Assembly (NCBI RefSeq): GCF_004348445.1
Contig: NZ_SMKV01000018.1
Span: 1 to 64,000 of the forward strand
Source: Saccharopolyspora aridisoli
Lineage (GTDB): Bacteria > Actinomycetota > Actinomycetes > Mycobacteriales > Pseudonocardiaceae
Length of the DNA: 64,000 nucleotides
Reading direction: 5' to 3'
The notes below the pieces were generated by a model that was not told the DNA's origin, did no database searches, and saw only the letters and a program-made list of their open reading frames with translations. Below, one piece after another: positions 47,001-55,412 of this stretch. Made by a program: the position numbers and the translations under genes. Position 1 is the first letter of the stretch; each line of letters opens with the position of its first letter.

Positions 47001-47801
47001 TCAGCGGCCTTCGAAGTGGCCGGCGCGCTTGTCGAGCACGGCGTTCATGGCTTCGGCGTGGTCGGCGGTGTGGTGGGAGAGGGCCTGCATGGTGGCCGAG
47101 AGCTCCAGGACGTGGCGCAGGTCGTTGGACCGGGACTCCTTGAGCAGCCGCTTGGCCATCCGGGTGGCGTGCGGCGGGTTCTTGGCGATCCGGGATGCCA
47201 GTGCGCGGGCTTCGTCGAGCAGCTGCTCCGGGTCGACGACGTGCGCGACCATGCCCCATTCGAGGGCCTTCGCGGCCGTGACGCGGTCGCCGGTGAGCGC
47301 CATCTCCGCCGCGCGCTGCGGGCCGATGGCCTGGGTGAGGAACCAGGCTCCGCCGTCGCCTGGGATGATGCCCAGCTGCACGAAGGACTCGGCGAACCAA
47401 GCGTTCGTGGAGGCCACCCGCAGATCGCACATCATCGCCAGGTCGCAACCGGCCCCGACGGCGGGCCCGTTGACGGCGGCCACCATGGGGACCTCGCACT
47501 CGGACAAGGCCAGCGGGATCCGCTGGATGCCGTCGCGGTAGCCGTTGCGCATCTCCCACGGACTGCCGCTGAACATGCCGGCCTTCTCCCGCATGTCGTT
47601 GACGTTGCCGCCCGCGGAGAACGCCTTGCCCGCTCCGGTGAGCACCACGCACCGCACGTCGAAGTCCTGCTGCACCCGCCGCGCGTTGTCCTCGAACGCC
47701 CCGATCAGGTCCGCACCGGAGATCGGGTTGCGCTGATCGGGCAAGTTGATCGTCCAGGTCTCCACGTGATCGGCGCGCTCGACCAGCAGCACATCGGACA
47801 T
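47001..47801 (-). CDS. Enoyl-CoA hydratase/isomerase family protein
   Basis: A 266-residue crotonase. VVLTGAGKAFSAGGNVNDM provides the first oxyanion-hole region, PMVAAVNGPAVGAGCDLAMM the second, and FVQLGIIPGDGGAWFLTQAI carries Gly/Asp residues at the active-site positions where classical hydratases have paired glutamates. So it may be a hydrolase or isomerase rather than a hydratase. ATG 47801 has GGAGGA upstream. It is transcribed divergently from the acyl-CoA dehydrogenase at 47953. Confidence 0.88.
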   Translation of the reverse strand: MSDVLLVERADHVETWTINLPDQRNPISGADLIGAFEDNARRVQQDFDVRCVVLTGAGKAFSAGGNVNDMREKAGMFSGSPWEMRNGYRDGIQRIPLALSECEVPMVAAVNGPAVGAGCDLAMMCDLRVASTNAWFAESFVQLGIIPGDGGAWFLTQAIGPQRAAEMALTGDRVTAAKALEWGMVAHVVDPEQLLDEARALASRIAKNPPHATRMAKRLLKESRSNDLRHVLELSATMQALSHHTADHAEAMNAVLDKRAGHFEGR

Positions 47802-47952
47802 GAGAAGCGTTCCTCCAAAGCAGCCGGGCCTGACTCGGCGACACCCTACGTGCACGTGCGGCACCAGGTCATCGGGAAGGCCCGTTGACCTGGGACGTGC
47901 GTACCGGTTACGTGGTGAGCGCAACCGTCCCGGAACAGTGCTGGAGTGGTCG

Positions 47953-49071
47953 ATGCCGTCGTTGATGCCGCCGCCCGTTCGCGAGGACGAGGAGCTGGAC
48001 GAGGTGCGCCAGGAGGTGCGGGGTTTCCTCGCCGAGCAGGTCGCCGCGGGCGGTTTCGAGCCGACCGTGGACAGCTGGTTGAGCGGGTGGGACGTGGGTT
48101 TCACGCGCGCGCTCGCCGAGCGGGGATGGCTGGGCATGACCGTGCCCGTCGAGTACGGCGGACACGGGAGGACGTTCCTGGAGCGGTTCGTGGTCACCGA
48201 GGAAGTGCTGGCTGCCGGGGCGCCGGTCGCCGCGCACTGGATCGCCGATCGGCAGGTCGCCCCGAACCTGCTGCGCTTCGGCAGCGAGCGGCTCAAGCGG
48301 GAGTACCTGCCGCGCATCGCTTCCGGCGAGGTGTTCTTCGCGATCGGCATGAGCGAACCGGATTCGGGCTCCGACCTGGCCAGCGTGCGGACGCGGGCGG
48401 AACGGGTCGACGGCGGTTGGCGGGTGCGCGGCACCAAGCTGTGGACCTCCGGGGCGCACGTGGCGGACGCCTTCATCGCGCTCGTCCGCACTTCGCCGCA
48501 GGCGGAAGGTCGCCACGGCGGGCTGAGCCAGTTGCTGGTGCGCCTGGAATCCCCGGGCGTGGAGATCCGGCCGATCATGTCGGCCAACGGGTCGCACCAC
48601 TTCAACGAGGTCCACCTCGACGGGGTGGTGGTGCCCGACGATCACGTCGTGGGGGAGATCGGGGCGGGCTGGCACCAGGTCACCTCGGAGCTGGCGTTCG
48701 AGCGCTCGGGGCCGGAGCGGTTCCTGTCCACCTACCAGCTGGCGAAGTCGCTGGTCGCGAGCCTGGAGCCAGCCGAAGCGGGGAGGATCACCGGCAGGCT
48801 GGCCGGACTGCACCAGATGTCGCTGTCCATCGCCGCAGCGCTCCAGCGCGGAGACCGGGCGGACGTTCCGGCAGCGCTGGTGAAGGTGCTCGGAACCGTC
48901 CTCGAGGGCGACATCGCCGAACTGGCCGACCTCGCCACTCCCTCTGCCGAGACCGGCGGCATCGCCGCGCTCACCCGGCGGGCCGTGCAGCAGCGACCCG
49001 GGTTCACGCTGCGCGGCGGGACGAACGAGATCTTGCGAGGCGTCATCGCACGCGGATTGGGAATGCGCTGA
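47953..49071 (+). CDS. Acyl-CoA dehydrogenase, large-type subunit
   Basis: A 372-residue acyl-CoA dehydrogenase-fold protein. GWLGMTVPVEYGGHGRTFLE, FAIGMSEPDSGSDLASVRTR and KLWTSGAHVADAFIALVRTS are standard FAD-site segments, and the C-terminal LRGGTNEILRGVIARGLGM is the family signature. It is immediately followed by a second, divergent acyl-CoA dehydrogenase (start at the last base of this stop). The pair resembles alpha2beta2 heterotetrameric enzymes (FadE26/27-like) that desaturate bulky steroid or polyketide-like acyl-CoAs. Only one of the two may keep the catalytic glutamate. Confidence 0.88.
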   Translation: MPSLMPPPVREDEELDEVRQEVRGFLAEQVAAGGFEPTVDSWLSGWDVGFTRALAERGWLGMTVPVEYGGHGRTFLERFVVTEEVLAAGAPVAAHWIADRQVAPNLLRFGSERLKREYLPRIASGEVFFAIGMSEPDSGSDLASVRTRAERVDGGWRVRGTKLWTSGAHVADAFIALVRTSPQAEGRHGGLSQLLVRLESPGVEIRPIMSANGSHHFNEVHLDGVVVPDDHVVGEIGAGWHQVTSELAFERSGPERFLSTYQLAKSLVASLEPAEAGRITGRLAGLHQMSLSIAAALQRGDRADVPAALVKVLGTVLEGDIAELADLATPSAETGGIAALTRRAVQQRPGFTLRGGTNEILRGVIARGLGMR

Positions 49072-50150
49072 TGACCACCGTCGACCCCGAGCTGCGCGAC
49101 GTGCTGCGCGAGGTCCTGAACACCGATCTCAGCGACCGGCTCGCCCAGACCACCAGTGGCGTCGCTTTCGACGCGGAGCTGTGGCAACGTCTGAGCCGCC
49201 TCGGTTTCACCGCCCTGACCGCTCCCGAGCAGCAGGGCGGCTCAGGCGCGGGCTGGCCCGAAGCAGCAGCCCTCCTGAGCGAAAGCGCAGCAGCAGCAAG
49301 ACATCTGCCGTTCGCCGAAAGCGACCTACTCGCCCACTGGCTGCTCCGATCCGCCGGAATACCCGCCGACGACCCGACGAGTCCACTCACCCTCGCGATC
49401 GTCGAACCCGACGGAACAGCCCGCGCGGTGCCCTGGCTGGGCCAAGTCCCCGCAGTCCTCCTCTTCCGCCGCGCCGACGGCACCTGCGCCGTAGCCGAGT
49501 CCCTCCACCACCAGCACCCGGATCACTCCCGCAACCAGGTCCCTGATCACGGGAGTGATCCGGTCACCCGATCTGGGCAGGTGCGGGGGAACCTGCTGGG
49601 GGTCGAGGAACCTCGTGGGGCTGTGGAGGTTGATGCTGGGTCGCTGGACGAGTTGGTCTTGCGGGGGGCTTTGGCCCGGGCGGTGCAGATCGTGGGGGCG
49701 TTGGATGCGGTCGTTCGGTTGTGCGTCGAGCACAGTCGGACTCGGGTGCAGTTCGGGCGTCCGATCGCGAAGTTCCAGGCCGTGCAGCACCTCGTGGCCG
49801 ATGCCGCCGCCGAAGCCGCTCTGGCGCGCGCGGCGGTGGACGCTGCCGCGCTGGACGCGGCCGAAACCGGCTCGCCCTCGGCGGTCAAGGTCGCGGCGGC
49901 CCGCTCCTGCGCCGGTCATGCCGTGTCGGTCGTGGTGCGCAACGCCCACCAGGTCCACGGCGCGATCGGGACGACCCAGGAGCACCCGTTGCAGCTGTTC
50001 ACGCTGCCCGCGCTCGACTGGCGCGGCGAGTTCGGCACCACCCGCGACTGGGACCGCTTCCTCGGTGAGACCACGAGGACCGCCTCGCTGTGGGACGTGG
50101 TCCTCGGCGGTCCGGCCGACACGCCCACCCTGCCGGGAGGCCACCGATGA
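49071..50150 (+). CDS. Acyl-CoA dehydrogenase, small-type subunit
   Basis: A 359-residue divergent partner. The N-terminal helical domain has RLSRLGFTALTAPEQQGGSG. The C-terminal part has VEHSRTRVQFGRPIAKFQAV and HQVHGAIGTTQEHPLQLFTL, family motifs for FAD binding at the dimer interface. Residues ~140-180 form an unusual linker rich in His, Asp and Gln encoded over a perfect 14-bp inverted repeat (49518-49531 and 49550-49563). Codon choice changes abruptly around it. It starts at ATG 49071 overlapping the previous stop, and its own stop overlaps the next start (ATGA). Confidence 0.85.
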   Translation: MTTVDPELRDVLREVLNTDLSDRLAQTTSGVAFDAELWQRLSRLGFTALTAPEQQGGSGAGWPEAAALLSESAAAARHLPFAESDLLAHWLLRSAGIPADDPTSPLTLAIVEPDGTARAVPWLGQVPAVLLFRRADGTCAVAESLHHQHPDHSRNQVPDHGSDPVTRSGQVRGNLLGVEEPRGAVEVDAGSLDELVLRGALARAVQIVGALDAVVRLCVEHSRTRVQFGRPIAKFQAVQHLVADAAAEAALARAAVDAAALDAAETGSPSAVKVAAARSCAGHAVSVVVRNAHQVHGAIGTTQEHPLQLFTLPALDWRGEFGTTRDWDRFLGETTRTASLWDVVLGGPADTPTLPGGHR

Positions 50151-51361
50151 GCGGCGAACTGCTGGCCGGAGTGCGGGTCCTCGACCTGTCCACGGTGTTC
50201 ATGGGGCCCTACGCGGCGCAGGTGCTCGCTGAGTGGGGCGCCGACGTCGTCAAGGTCGAATCGCTGCGCGGCGACCAGGTGCGCGGCGTCGGGGACACCT
50301 CGGGAGCCGGGGCCGGACCGATCTTCGTCAACGCCAACCGGGGCAAGCGCTCCATCGCCGTCGACCTCAAGAGCGACGACGCCCCCGACGTGCTGCACGC
50401 ACTGGTGCGCGACGCCGACGTGCTGCTGCACAACATCCGCCCTCCGGCGGCGGCCCGGCTCGGAATCACCTGGGACGACCTGCGCGAGGTCAACCCGGCG
50501 CTGGTGCTGTGCGCGTTCCGCGGCTACGGCAGGCACGGCCCGCACGCCGACCGCCCCGCCTACGACGACGTGATCCAGGCGGCCTCCGGCATCGCCGACG
50601 CCCAGGCCGCCGCGGGCGGTGAGCCGGAGTACTGGCGCTCGGCAGCCTCCGACAAGGTGATGGGTCTCTACGGGGCCGCGGCCACCTGCGCCGCCCTTCG
50701 GGCTCGGGAGATCAACGGTGCCGGCCGCTCGGTGGAGATCCCGATGTTCGAGGGGATGGCGTCGTTCATGCTGCTCGACCGGCAGGGCGGCTGGCTCACC
50801 GATCCACCGTCAGGACCCACCGGCTATCCGAGGACCGACTCCGCGCACCGGCGCCCGTACGCCACCGAGGACGGGCACCTGGCCGTCATGATGTACGCCG
50901 ACAAGCACTGGATCGCGTTCTTCGAGCTGATCGGCCGCCCCGAGCTCGCCGAGGACCCGCGCTTCCGGGACATCAGGGCCCGCACGACCCACGTCGACGA
51001 GCTCTACGCATTGCTGGCCGAGGAGATGGTCCACCGCACCTCGGCGGAGTGGAGCGCGTCGTTCGAACACGCCGACATCCCGCACGGGCCGGTCAACTCG
51101 ATCGAAGACCTCTTCGCGGACCCGCAGCTGGTGGCGACCGACTTCTTCCACACCGTCGATCAGCCGGGGGTGGGTCCGGTCCGGCTGGCTCGGCGACCGG
51201 TCGACTTCGGAACGCCCCCGCCACCGCCGCGACCGGCCCCGCTGCTGGGCCAACACTCCCGGGAGGTACTGGCGGAAGCTGGTATCGCCGACGACGACGT
51301 GCAACGCCTCATCGACGCGGGAGTGCTCGGCACCACCGACGAGGTCACGCGGCCGGGCTGA
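50147..51361 (+). CDS. CaiB/BaiF family III CoA-transferase
   Basis: A 404-residue family III CoA-transferase. LLAGVRVLDLSTVFMGPYAA at the N-terminus, VVKVESLRGDQVRG, NRGKRSIAVDLKS and RGYGRHGPHADRPAYDDVIQ (with the catalytic Asp of the family in the last segment) are typical. It would activate the pathway's carboxylic acid by transferring CoA from another acyl-CoA. It is the last gene of the acyl-CoA dehydrogenase operon. Its 3' end overlaps the converging methyltransferase by 17 bp. The substrate is unknown. Confidence 0.9.
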   Translation: MSGELLAGVRVLDLSTVFMGPYAAQVLAEWGADVVKVESLRGDQVRGVGDTSGAGAGPIFVNANRGKRSIAVDLKSDDAPDVLHALVRDADVLLHNIRPPAAARLGITWDDLREVNPALVLCAFRGYGRHGPHADRPAYDDVIQAASGIADAQAAAGGEPEYWRSAASDKVMGLYGAAATCAALRAREINGAGRSVEIPMFEGMASFMLLDRQGGWLTDPPSGPTGYPRTDSAHRRPYATEDGHLAVMMYADKHWIAFFELIGRPELAEDPRFRDIRARTTHVDELYALLAEEMVHRTSAEWSASFEHADIPHGPVNSIEDLFADPQLVATDFFHTVDQPGVGPVRLARRPVDFGTPPPPPRPAPLLGQHSREVLAEAGIADDDVQRLIDAGVLGTTDEVTRPG

Positions 51362-51953
51362 GGACCGCGACGAGGAAGTCCGAGTCCTCGCGGCGCGGGC
51401 GCAGGTCCCAGGTGGCCAGCACGAGGTCCTGTTCGAGCCCGGCGGCCTCCACGTCGGCGAAGAACTCGTCGGGCTCGTACCCGCGCCCGGTCCCGAACCC
51501 CACGGCCACCCGGCCCTGCGGTGCCAGGTGCTCGCGGAACCGCTGCAGCACGGTGCGGCGCGTGCTCGGGGCGAGGAAGGTCATCACGTTCCCGGCGCAC
51601 ACGATCACGTCGAACGGTTCGCTGATGCCGTGCGCGGTGAGGTCGAGTTCTGCGAGGTCGTCGACGATCCAGCGCGGCCCCGGGTGGTCCTCCTCGGCGG
51701 CCTCGATCAGCGCCGGGTCGACGTCCACACCGACCACGTCGTGACCGGCCGCCGCGAGTGCGCCGGCGACCCGCCCCGGACCGCACCCGGCGTCGAGGAT
51801 GCGCGATCCGCGTGCGGCCATCGCGTCGACCAGCCGAGCCTCACCCGCGAGGTCCTCACCGGCCTCGGCCAGTCCGCGCATCCGGCCGATGTACCAGGCG
51901 GAATGTCCTGGGTCAGCCGCCACCTTCTGCATCCACACGCTCTGCTCGACCAT
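51345..51953 (-). CDS. SAM-dependent class I methyltransferase
   Basis: A 202-residue methyltransferase with motif I RILDAGCGPGRVAGALAAAG and motif II-like VGVDVDPALIEAAEE, followed by FDVIVCAGNVMTFLAP. The N-terminal MQKVAADPGHSAWYIGRMR is typical of a small actinobacterial family with unknown acceptor. ATG 51953 is the start. It lies 56 bp after the PaaX-type gene on the same strand. No substrate can be proposed. Confidence 0.85.
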   Translation of the reverse strand: MVEQSVWMQKVAADPGHSAWYIGRMRGLAEAGEDLAGEARLVDAMAARGSRILDAGCGPGRVAGALAAAGHDVVGVDVDPALIEAAEEDHPGPRWIVDDLAELDLTAHGISEPFDVIVCAGNVMTFLAPSTRRTVLQRFREHLAPQGRVAVGFGTGRGYEPDEFFADVEAAGLEQDLVLATWDLRPRREDSDFLVAVLSPAA

Positions 51954-52009
51954 GCCTCCATTGTGCGCGTCGAGCTGGCCCGTCGGGCAGCGCCCCAGCG
52001 GCGCGAGGC

Positions 52010-52849
52010 TCACGGCCTGGCGGGCCGGATCTGCTCGATCGCCTTCTCGGCCAGGGGAGAGGCGGTGGTCTCGTAGTGGTGGGCGAGGTCGCGGAAGAGC
52101 CTCTCCGCGCGGATGGCGGGCCAGTCGGCGTCGAGGTGTTCGGCCGGCAGGTGCGGGTCCTGGCGGACCAGTTGCAGCCAGTCGGTGTGCAGCACGAGCT
52201 GTCGAGCCAGGTCGTCCGGGGCGGAGGGCAGCGGGGACGGGCTGTCCCAGCGCGCGAGGAAGGCGCGGTAGCGCTCGGCGATGGCGTCGAGGTCGAAGGC
52301 CTTGCGGACCAGATCCGCGGCCTCGGTCGGCTTCGCCCGCTGCGCGGTGAACACCGTGACGTTGTCGTTGAGCCCCAGTTCATCGACGATCCGGACGACG
52401 TCGGTCTCGCCCGGTGCGATCCAGAGGCCGTTCTGCAGCGGGCCGAAACCGGCCCAGATCAGCTTGGATCGGAGGTCGTGGCGGTCGCTGCGCCGGGTGT
52501 CGGGCAGCGAGAAGGCAACGAGCGTCCAGTTCCCGTCCCAGTCGCGGTTGACCGCGCCGGTGTGCCAGATCCGCCGCTCGCCGTCCTCGAGGACCTGGCT
52601 GGCGTGCTCGGTGAGCCCGAAGTAGACGCGACGCCCCTTGCGGTGCCTGGTCAGCAGCCCGCGCTTGGCCATGCGGGTCAGCGTCGAGCGGACCGCCTCC
52701 TCCGAGACGTCGATCCGGTCGAAGACGTCGATGATGCTGCCCGAGTAGACCGCCGAGCCGCGGCCGAGCACGTGCAGGCCCAGGAAGCTGAGCATGAGCG
52801 ACTGCGGTCGGGCGGAGTAGGTCAGCGCGTCATCGGCGGAGGTGGTCAC
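52010..52849 (-). CDS. PaaX-family transcriptional repressor
   Basis: A 279-residue protein with the PaaX organisation. The N-terminal winged helix has ALTYSARPQSLMLSFLGLHV and DVSEEAVRSTLTRMAKRGLL. The central domain contains WTLVAFSLPDTRRSDRHDLR and LIWAGFGPLQNGLWIAP, and there is a C-terminal helical domain. PaaX proteins sense aryl-CoA intermediates. GTG 52849 is preferred because the longer frame (to 52903) would run through the predicted plus-strand promoter at 52887-52916. It is divergent from the amidohydrolase, which it may control. Confidence 0.84.
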   Translation of the reverse strand: MTTSADDALTYSARPQSLMLSFLGLHVLGRGSAVYSGSIIDVFDRIDVSEEAVRSTLTRMAKRGLLTRHRKGRRVYFGLTEHASQVLEDGERRIWHTGAVNRDWDGNWTLVAFSLPDTRRSDRHDLRSKLIWAGFGPLQNGLWIAPGETDVVRIVDELGLNDNVTVFTAQRAKPTEAADLVRKAFDLDAIAERYRAFLARWDSPSPLPSAPDDLARQLVLHTDWLQLVRQDPHLPAEHLDADWPAIRAERLFRDLAHHYETTASPLAEKAIEQIRPARP

Positions 52850-52886
52850 GCGACCAGCGTAGTCGCGCTCAATGTTGGGCACAAAG

Positions 52887-52916
52887 TTGACGACCGTCAT
52901 CACATCGCCGTACTTT
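52887..52916 (+). promoter_or_regulatory. Predicted promoter of the amidohydrolase gene
   Basis: TTGACG (52887-52892), an 18-nt spacer and TACTTT (52911-52916) make a plausible sigma-70-type promoter about 40 nt before the amidohydrolase start, in the region shared with the divergent PaaX-type regulator. Confidence 0.4.
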
Positions 52917-52957
52917 CAGTCCGGTCTGCACGCTCGCGGAAGGGGCCTCCGACTGAC

Positions 52958-53839
52958 ATGACCGGACACGCCATGAACGTCGACGAGCTGGTCGCCATCG
53001 ACGTGCACACCCACGCCGAGGTGTCCAAGGACGGGCGCGGATCGCTGAGCCCCGAGCTGTTCGGAGCGTCGGGGGAGTACTTCAAGGCCCAGGGCCACCG
53101 GCAGCCGAGCATCGCTGAGATGGCCGATCACTACCGGCAGCGGCGAATGGCGGCGGTGGTGTTCACGGTGGACGCCGAACACGCCACCGGGCACCCGCGC
53201 ATCGCCAACGAGGAGGTCGCCGAGAGCTGCGCCGAGCACTCCGACGTGCTGATCCCGTTCGCGAGCGTGGACCCGTGGAAGGGCAAGGCAGGTGTGCGGG
53301 AGGCGCGTCGCCTGGTCACCGAGCACGGTGTCCGCGGGTTCAAGTTCCACCCGAGCATCCAGGGGTTCTCGCCCAACGACCCGATGGCGTACCCGCTGTA
53401 CGAGGCGATCGAGGAGCTCGGCGTCCCGGCGCTGTTCCACACCGGGCAGACCGGCATCGGCGCGGGAGTGCCGGGCGGTGGCGGTATCCGGATGAAGTAC
53501 GCGAACCCGATGCTCGTCGACGACGTGGCCGTCGACTTCCCCGAGCTGCGGATCATCCTGGCGCACCCGTCGTTCCCGTGGCAGGACGAGGCGCTGGCGG
53601 TGGCCACGCACAAGCCCTTCGTCTACATCGACCTGTCGGGATGGTCGCCGAAGTACTTCCCACCGCAGCTCGTGCACTACGCGAACTCGCTGCTGCAGGA
53701 CAAGGTGCTGTTCGGCTCGGACTACCCGGTGATCACGCCCGACCGCTGGCTGTCGGACTTCGAGGAGCTCGACATGAAACCGCACGTCCGGCCGAAGATC
53801 CTCAAGGAGAACGCGGTCACCCTGCTCGGCCTGGGGTGA
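52958..53839 (+). CDS. Amidohydrolase-2 family metal-dependent hydrolase/decarboxylase
   Basis: A 293-residue TIM-barrel protein of the ACMSD/gamma-resorcylate decarboxylase-like branch. The N-terminal metal motif is AIDVHTHAE, with further ligands in GFKFHPSIQGF, LFHTGQTG, ILAHPSFPWQDEAL and VLFGSDYPVITPDRW. Such enzymes decarboxylate aromatic acids or hydrolyse C-C/lactone bonds. The divergent PaaX-type regulator and following MHS transporter suggest an aromatic or dicarboxylic acid pathway. ATG 52958 is the likely start; ATG 52973 is an alternative. Confidence 0.86.
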   Translation: MTGHAMNVDELVAIDVHTHAEVSKDGRGSLSPELFGASGEYFKAQGHRQPSIAEMADHYRQRRMAAVVFTVDAEHATGHPRIANEEVAESCAEHSDVLIPFASVDPWKGKAGVREARRLVTEHGVRGFKFHPSIQGFSPNDPMAYPLYEAIEELGVPALFHTGQTGIGAGVPGGGGIRMKYANPMLVDDVAVDFPELRIILAHPSFPWQDEALAVATHKPFVYIDLSGWSPKYFPPQLVHYANSLLQDKVLFGSDYPVITPDRWLSDFEELDMKPHVRPKILKENAVTLLGLG

Positions 53840-53855
53840 ACCGTGAACGACCAGC

Positions 53856-53880
53856 GGCGCCAGACCGTCTGGACGTCGCC
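53856..53880 (+). terminator. Possible weak terminator after the amidohydrolase
   Basis: GGCG-CCAGA-CCG-TCTGG-ACGT-CGCC forms a short interrupted stem 17 bp after the amidohydrolase stop. Pairing is limited, so read-through into the transporter gene is possible. Confidence 0.35.
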
Positions 53881-53952
53881 TAGTTGAACAGTCCGCTGTG
53901 GACAGAATTCCGCGCTGGTGCCGGTGGCACCTCCGACGACGAGGGTCTCAGC

Positions 53953-55269
53953 ATGACAGGTCCGGCCACACCTCCACCAGCGCAGCTCCGACGCGCCGTC
54001 GCGTCCAGCTTCCTGGGCAGCGTGATCGAGTACTACGACTTCCTGCTCTACGCGACGGCATCGGCGGTCGTGTTCAGCCGGGTGTTCTTCACCAACCTCG
54101 ACCCCCTGGTGGCGACGGTGGCCAGCTTCGGCACGTTCGCCACCGGGTACCTGGCGCGCCCGGTCGGCGGGCTGGTCTTCGGCCACTTCGGCGACCGGCT
54201 CGGCCGCAAGCGGATGCTGGTGCTCACGATGCTGCTGATGGGCGTCACCAGCTCGCTGATCGGGCTGCTGCCCACCTACGAGCAGATCGGCTCGTGGGCG
54301 CCGCTGGGCCTGGTGCTGCTGCGGGTCCTGCAAGGCGTCGCCGTCGGCGGCGAGTGGGGCGGTGCGGTGCTGATGTCGGCCGAGCACGCCACCTCGCGGC
54401 GCGGGCTGTGGGCCAGCTTCACCAACGCCGGTGCGCCTTGCGGAATGGTGCTGTCCACCGCGGTGCTGACCGGCACGGCCGCGATCCTCGGTGAAGACGC
54501 GTTCTTGGCCTGGGGCTGGCGCATACCATTCCTGCTCAGCATCGCGCTGCTGGTGCTGGGACTGTTCGTGCGGTTGAAGGTCGCCGAACCCCGGTTGTTC
54601 CAGCAGTCCGAGCCCGCCAAGGCGGCACCGCTGGTCGAGGTGCTGCGCACCAGGCCGAAGCAGCTCGCGCTCGGCGTCGGCGTGGGGCTCTCGGCGTTCG
54701 TGGCGCAGTCCACCCTGACCACCTTCGTGCTCGCCTACGGCGTGCAGGCCGGGTTCAGCAGGCAGGCGGTGCTCAACGCGATCACGATCTCCTCCGCGTG
54801 CGCGGTCGTGGGCATCATCGCGTGGTCGGCCGCGTCGGACCGCTTCGGCAGGCGCCCGGTCGTCCTGGTGGGTGCCATCGCCATGGCCGCCTACAGCTTC
54901 GCCCTGTTCCCGATGGTCGACAGCGGGAGCGGTGCCCTGCTGGTGATCGCGCTGGTGCTCGGGCAGGGAGTGCTGCACCCGATGATGTACGGGCCGCTGG
55001 CCGCCCTGTACACCGAGCTGTTCACCACCGGGAGCCGTTACACCGGAGCCTCCCTCGGCTACCAGCTGGCGGGGTTGGGAGGCGGACTCGCCCCGGTGCT
55101 GTTCGCGCAGCTGCAGAGCAGCGGAGCAGGCACGACCGCGTTCTCCGGCACGATCACCGCCGCCTGCGCCCTCACCGTCGGGTGCGTCCTGGCCCTCCGC
55201 GAGACCAGCGGCCACGACCTGAGCGACACAGCACGAGCGCAGCAGGTGGAGGGTGGGATTGCTCCCTGA
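53953..55269 (+). CDS. MHS-family major facilitator transporter
   Basis: A 438-residue, 12-helix transporter of the metabolite:H+ symporter family. SVIEYYDFLLYATASAVVFS starts helix 1, GHFGDRLGRKRML is the loop 2-3 motif, and RVLQGVAVGGEWGGAVLMS is helix 4. It is a different subgroup from the MHS protein at 40691. It follows the amidohydrolase by 113 bp and probably imports that enzyme's aromatic or carboxylic substrate. ATG 53953 has a GAGGG upstream; the frame is open to 53884. Confidence 0.88.
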   Translation: MTGPATPPPAQLRRAVASSFLGSVIEYYDFLLYATASAVVFSRVFFTNLDPLVATVASFGTFATGYLARPVGGLVFGHFGDRLGRKRMLVLTMLLMGVTSSLIGLLPTYEQIGSWAPLGLVLLRVLQGVAVGGEWGGAVLMSAEHATSRRGLWASFTNAGAPCGMVLSTAVLTGTAAILGEDAFLAWGWRIPFLLSIALLVLGLFVRLKVAEPRLFQQSEPAKAAPLVEVLRTRPKQLALGVGVGLSAFVAQSTLTTFVLAYGVQAGFSRQAVLNAITISSACAVVGIIAWSAASDRFGRRPVVLVGAIAMAAYSFALFPMVDSGSGALLVIALVLGQGVLHPMMYGPLAALYTELFTTGSRYTGASLGYQLAGLGGGLAPVLFAQLQSSGAGTTAFSGTITAACALTVGCVLALRETSGHDLSDTARAQQVEGGIAP

Positions 55270-55412
55270 GGTCCGACAACCACCTCCTTGCCGTATTGAA
55301 CTGATTGGGTGCCTGGTCGACTCTGTCGGACGGTGGCGATCTGCTCCTGCTGAGATTCGCTCCCCGCGCCACCTCCACGCACCTGATTCCCGTTCGGCCG
55401 GAAGGAGCTGAT

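Noticed and set aside
49518-49563. Inverted repeat as a transcription terminator
   Set aside because: It is inside a coding frame that continues with clear acyl-CoA dehydrogenase motifs on both sides, so termination there would truncate the gene. It is reported instead as an odd in-frame palindrome.
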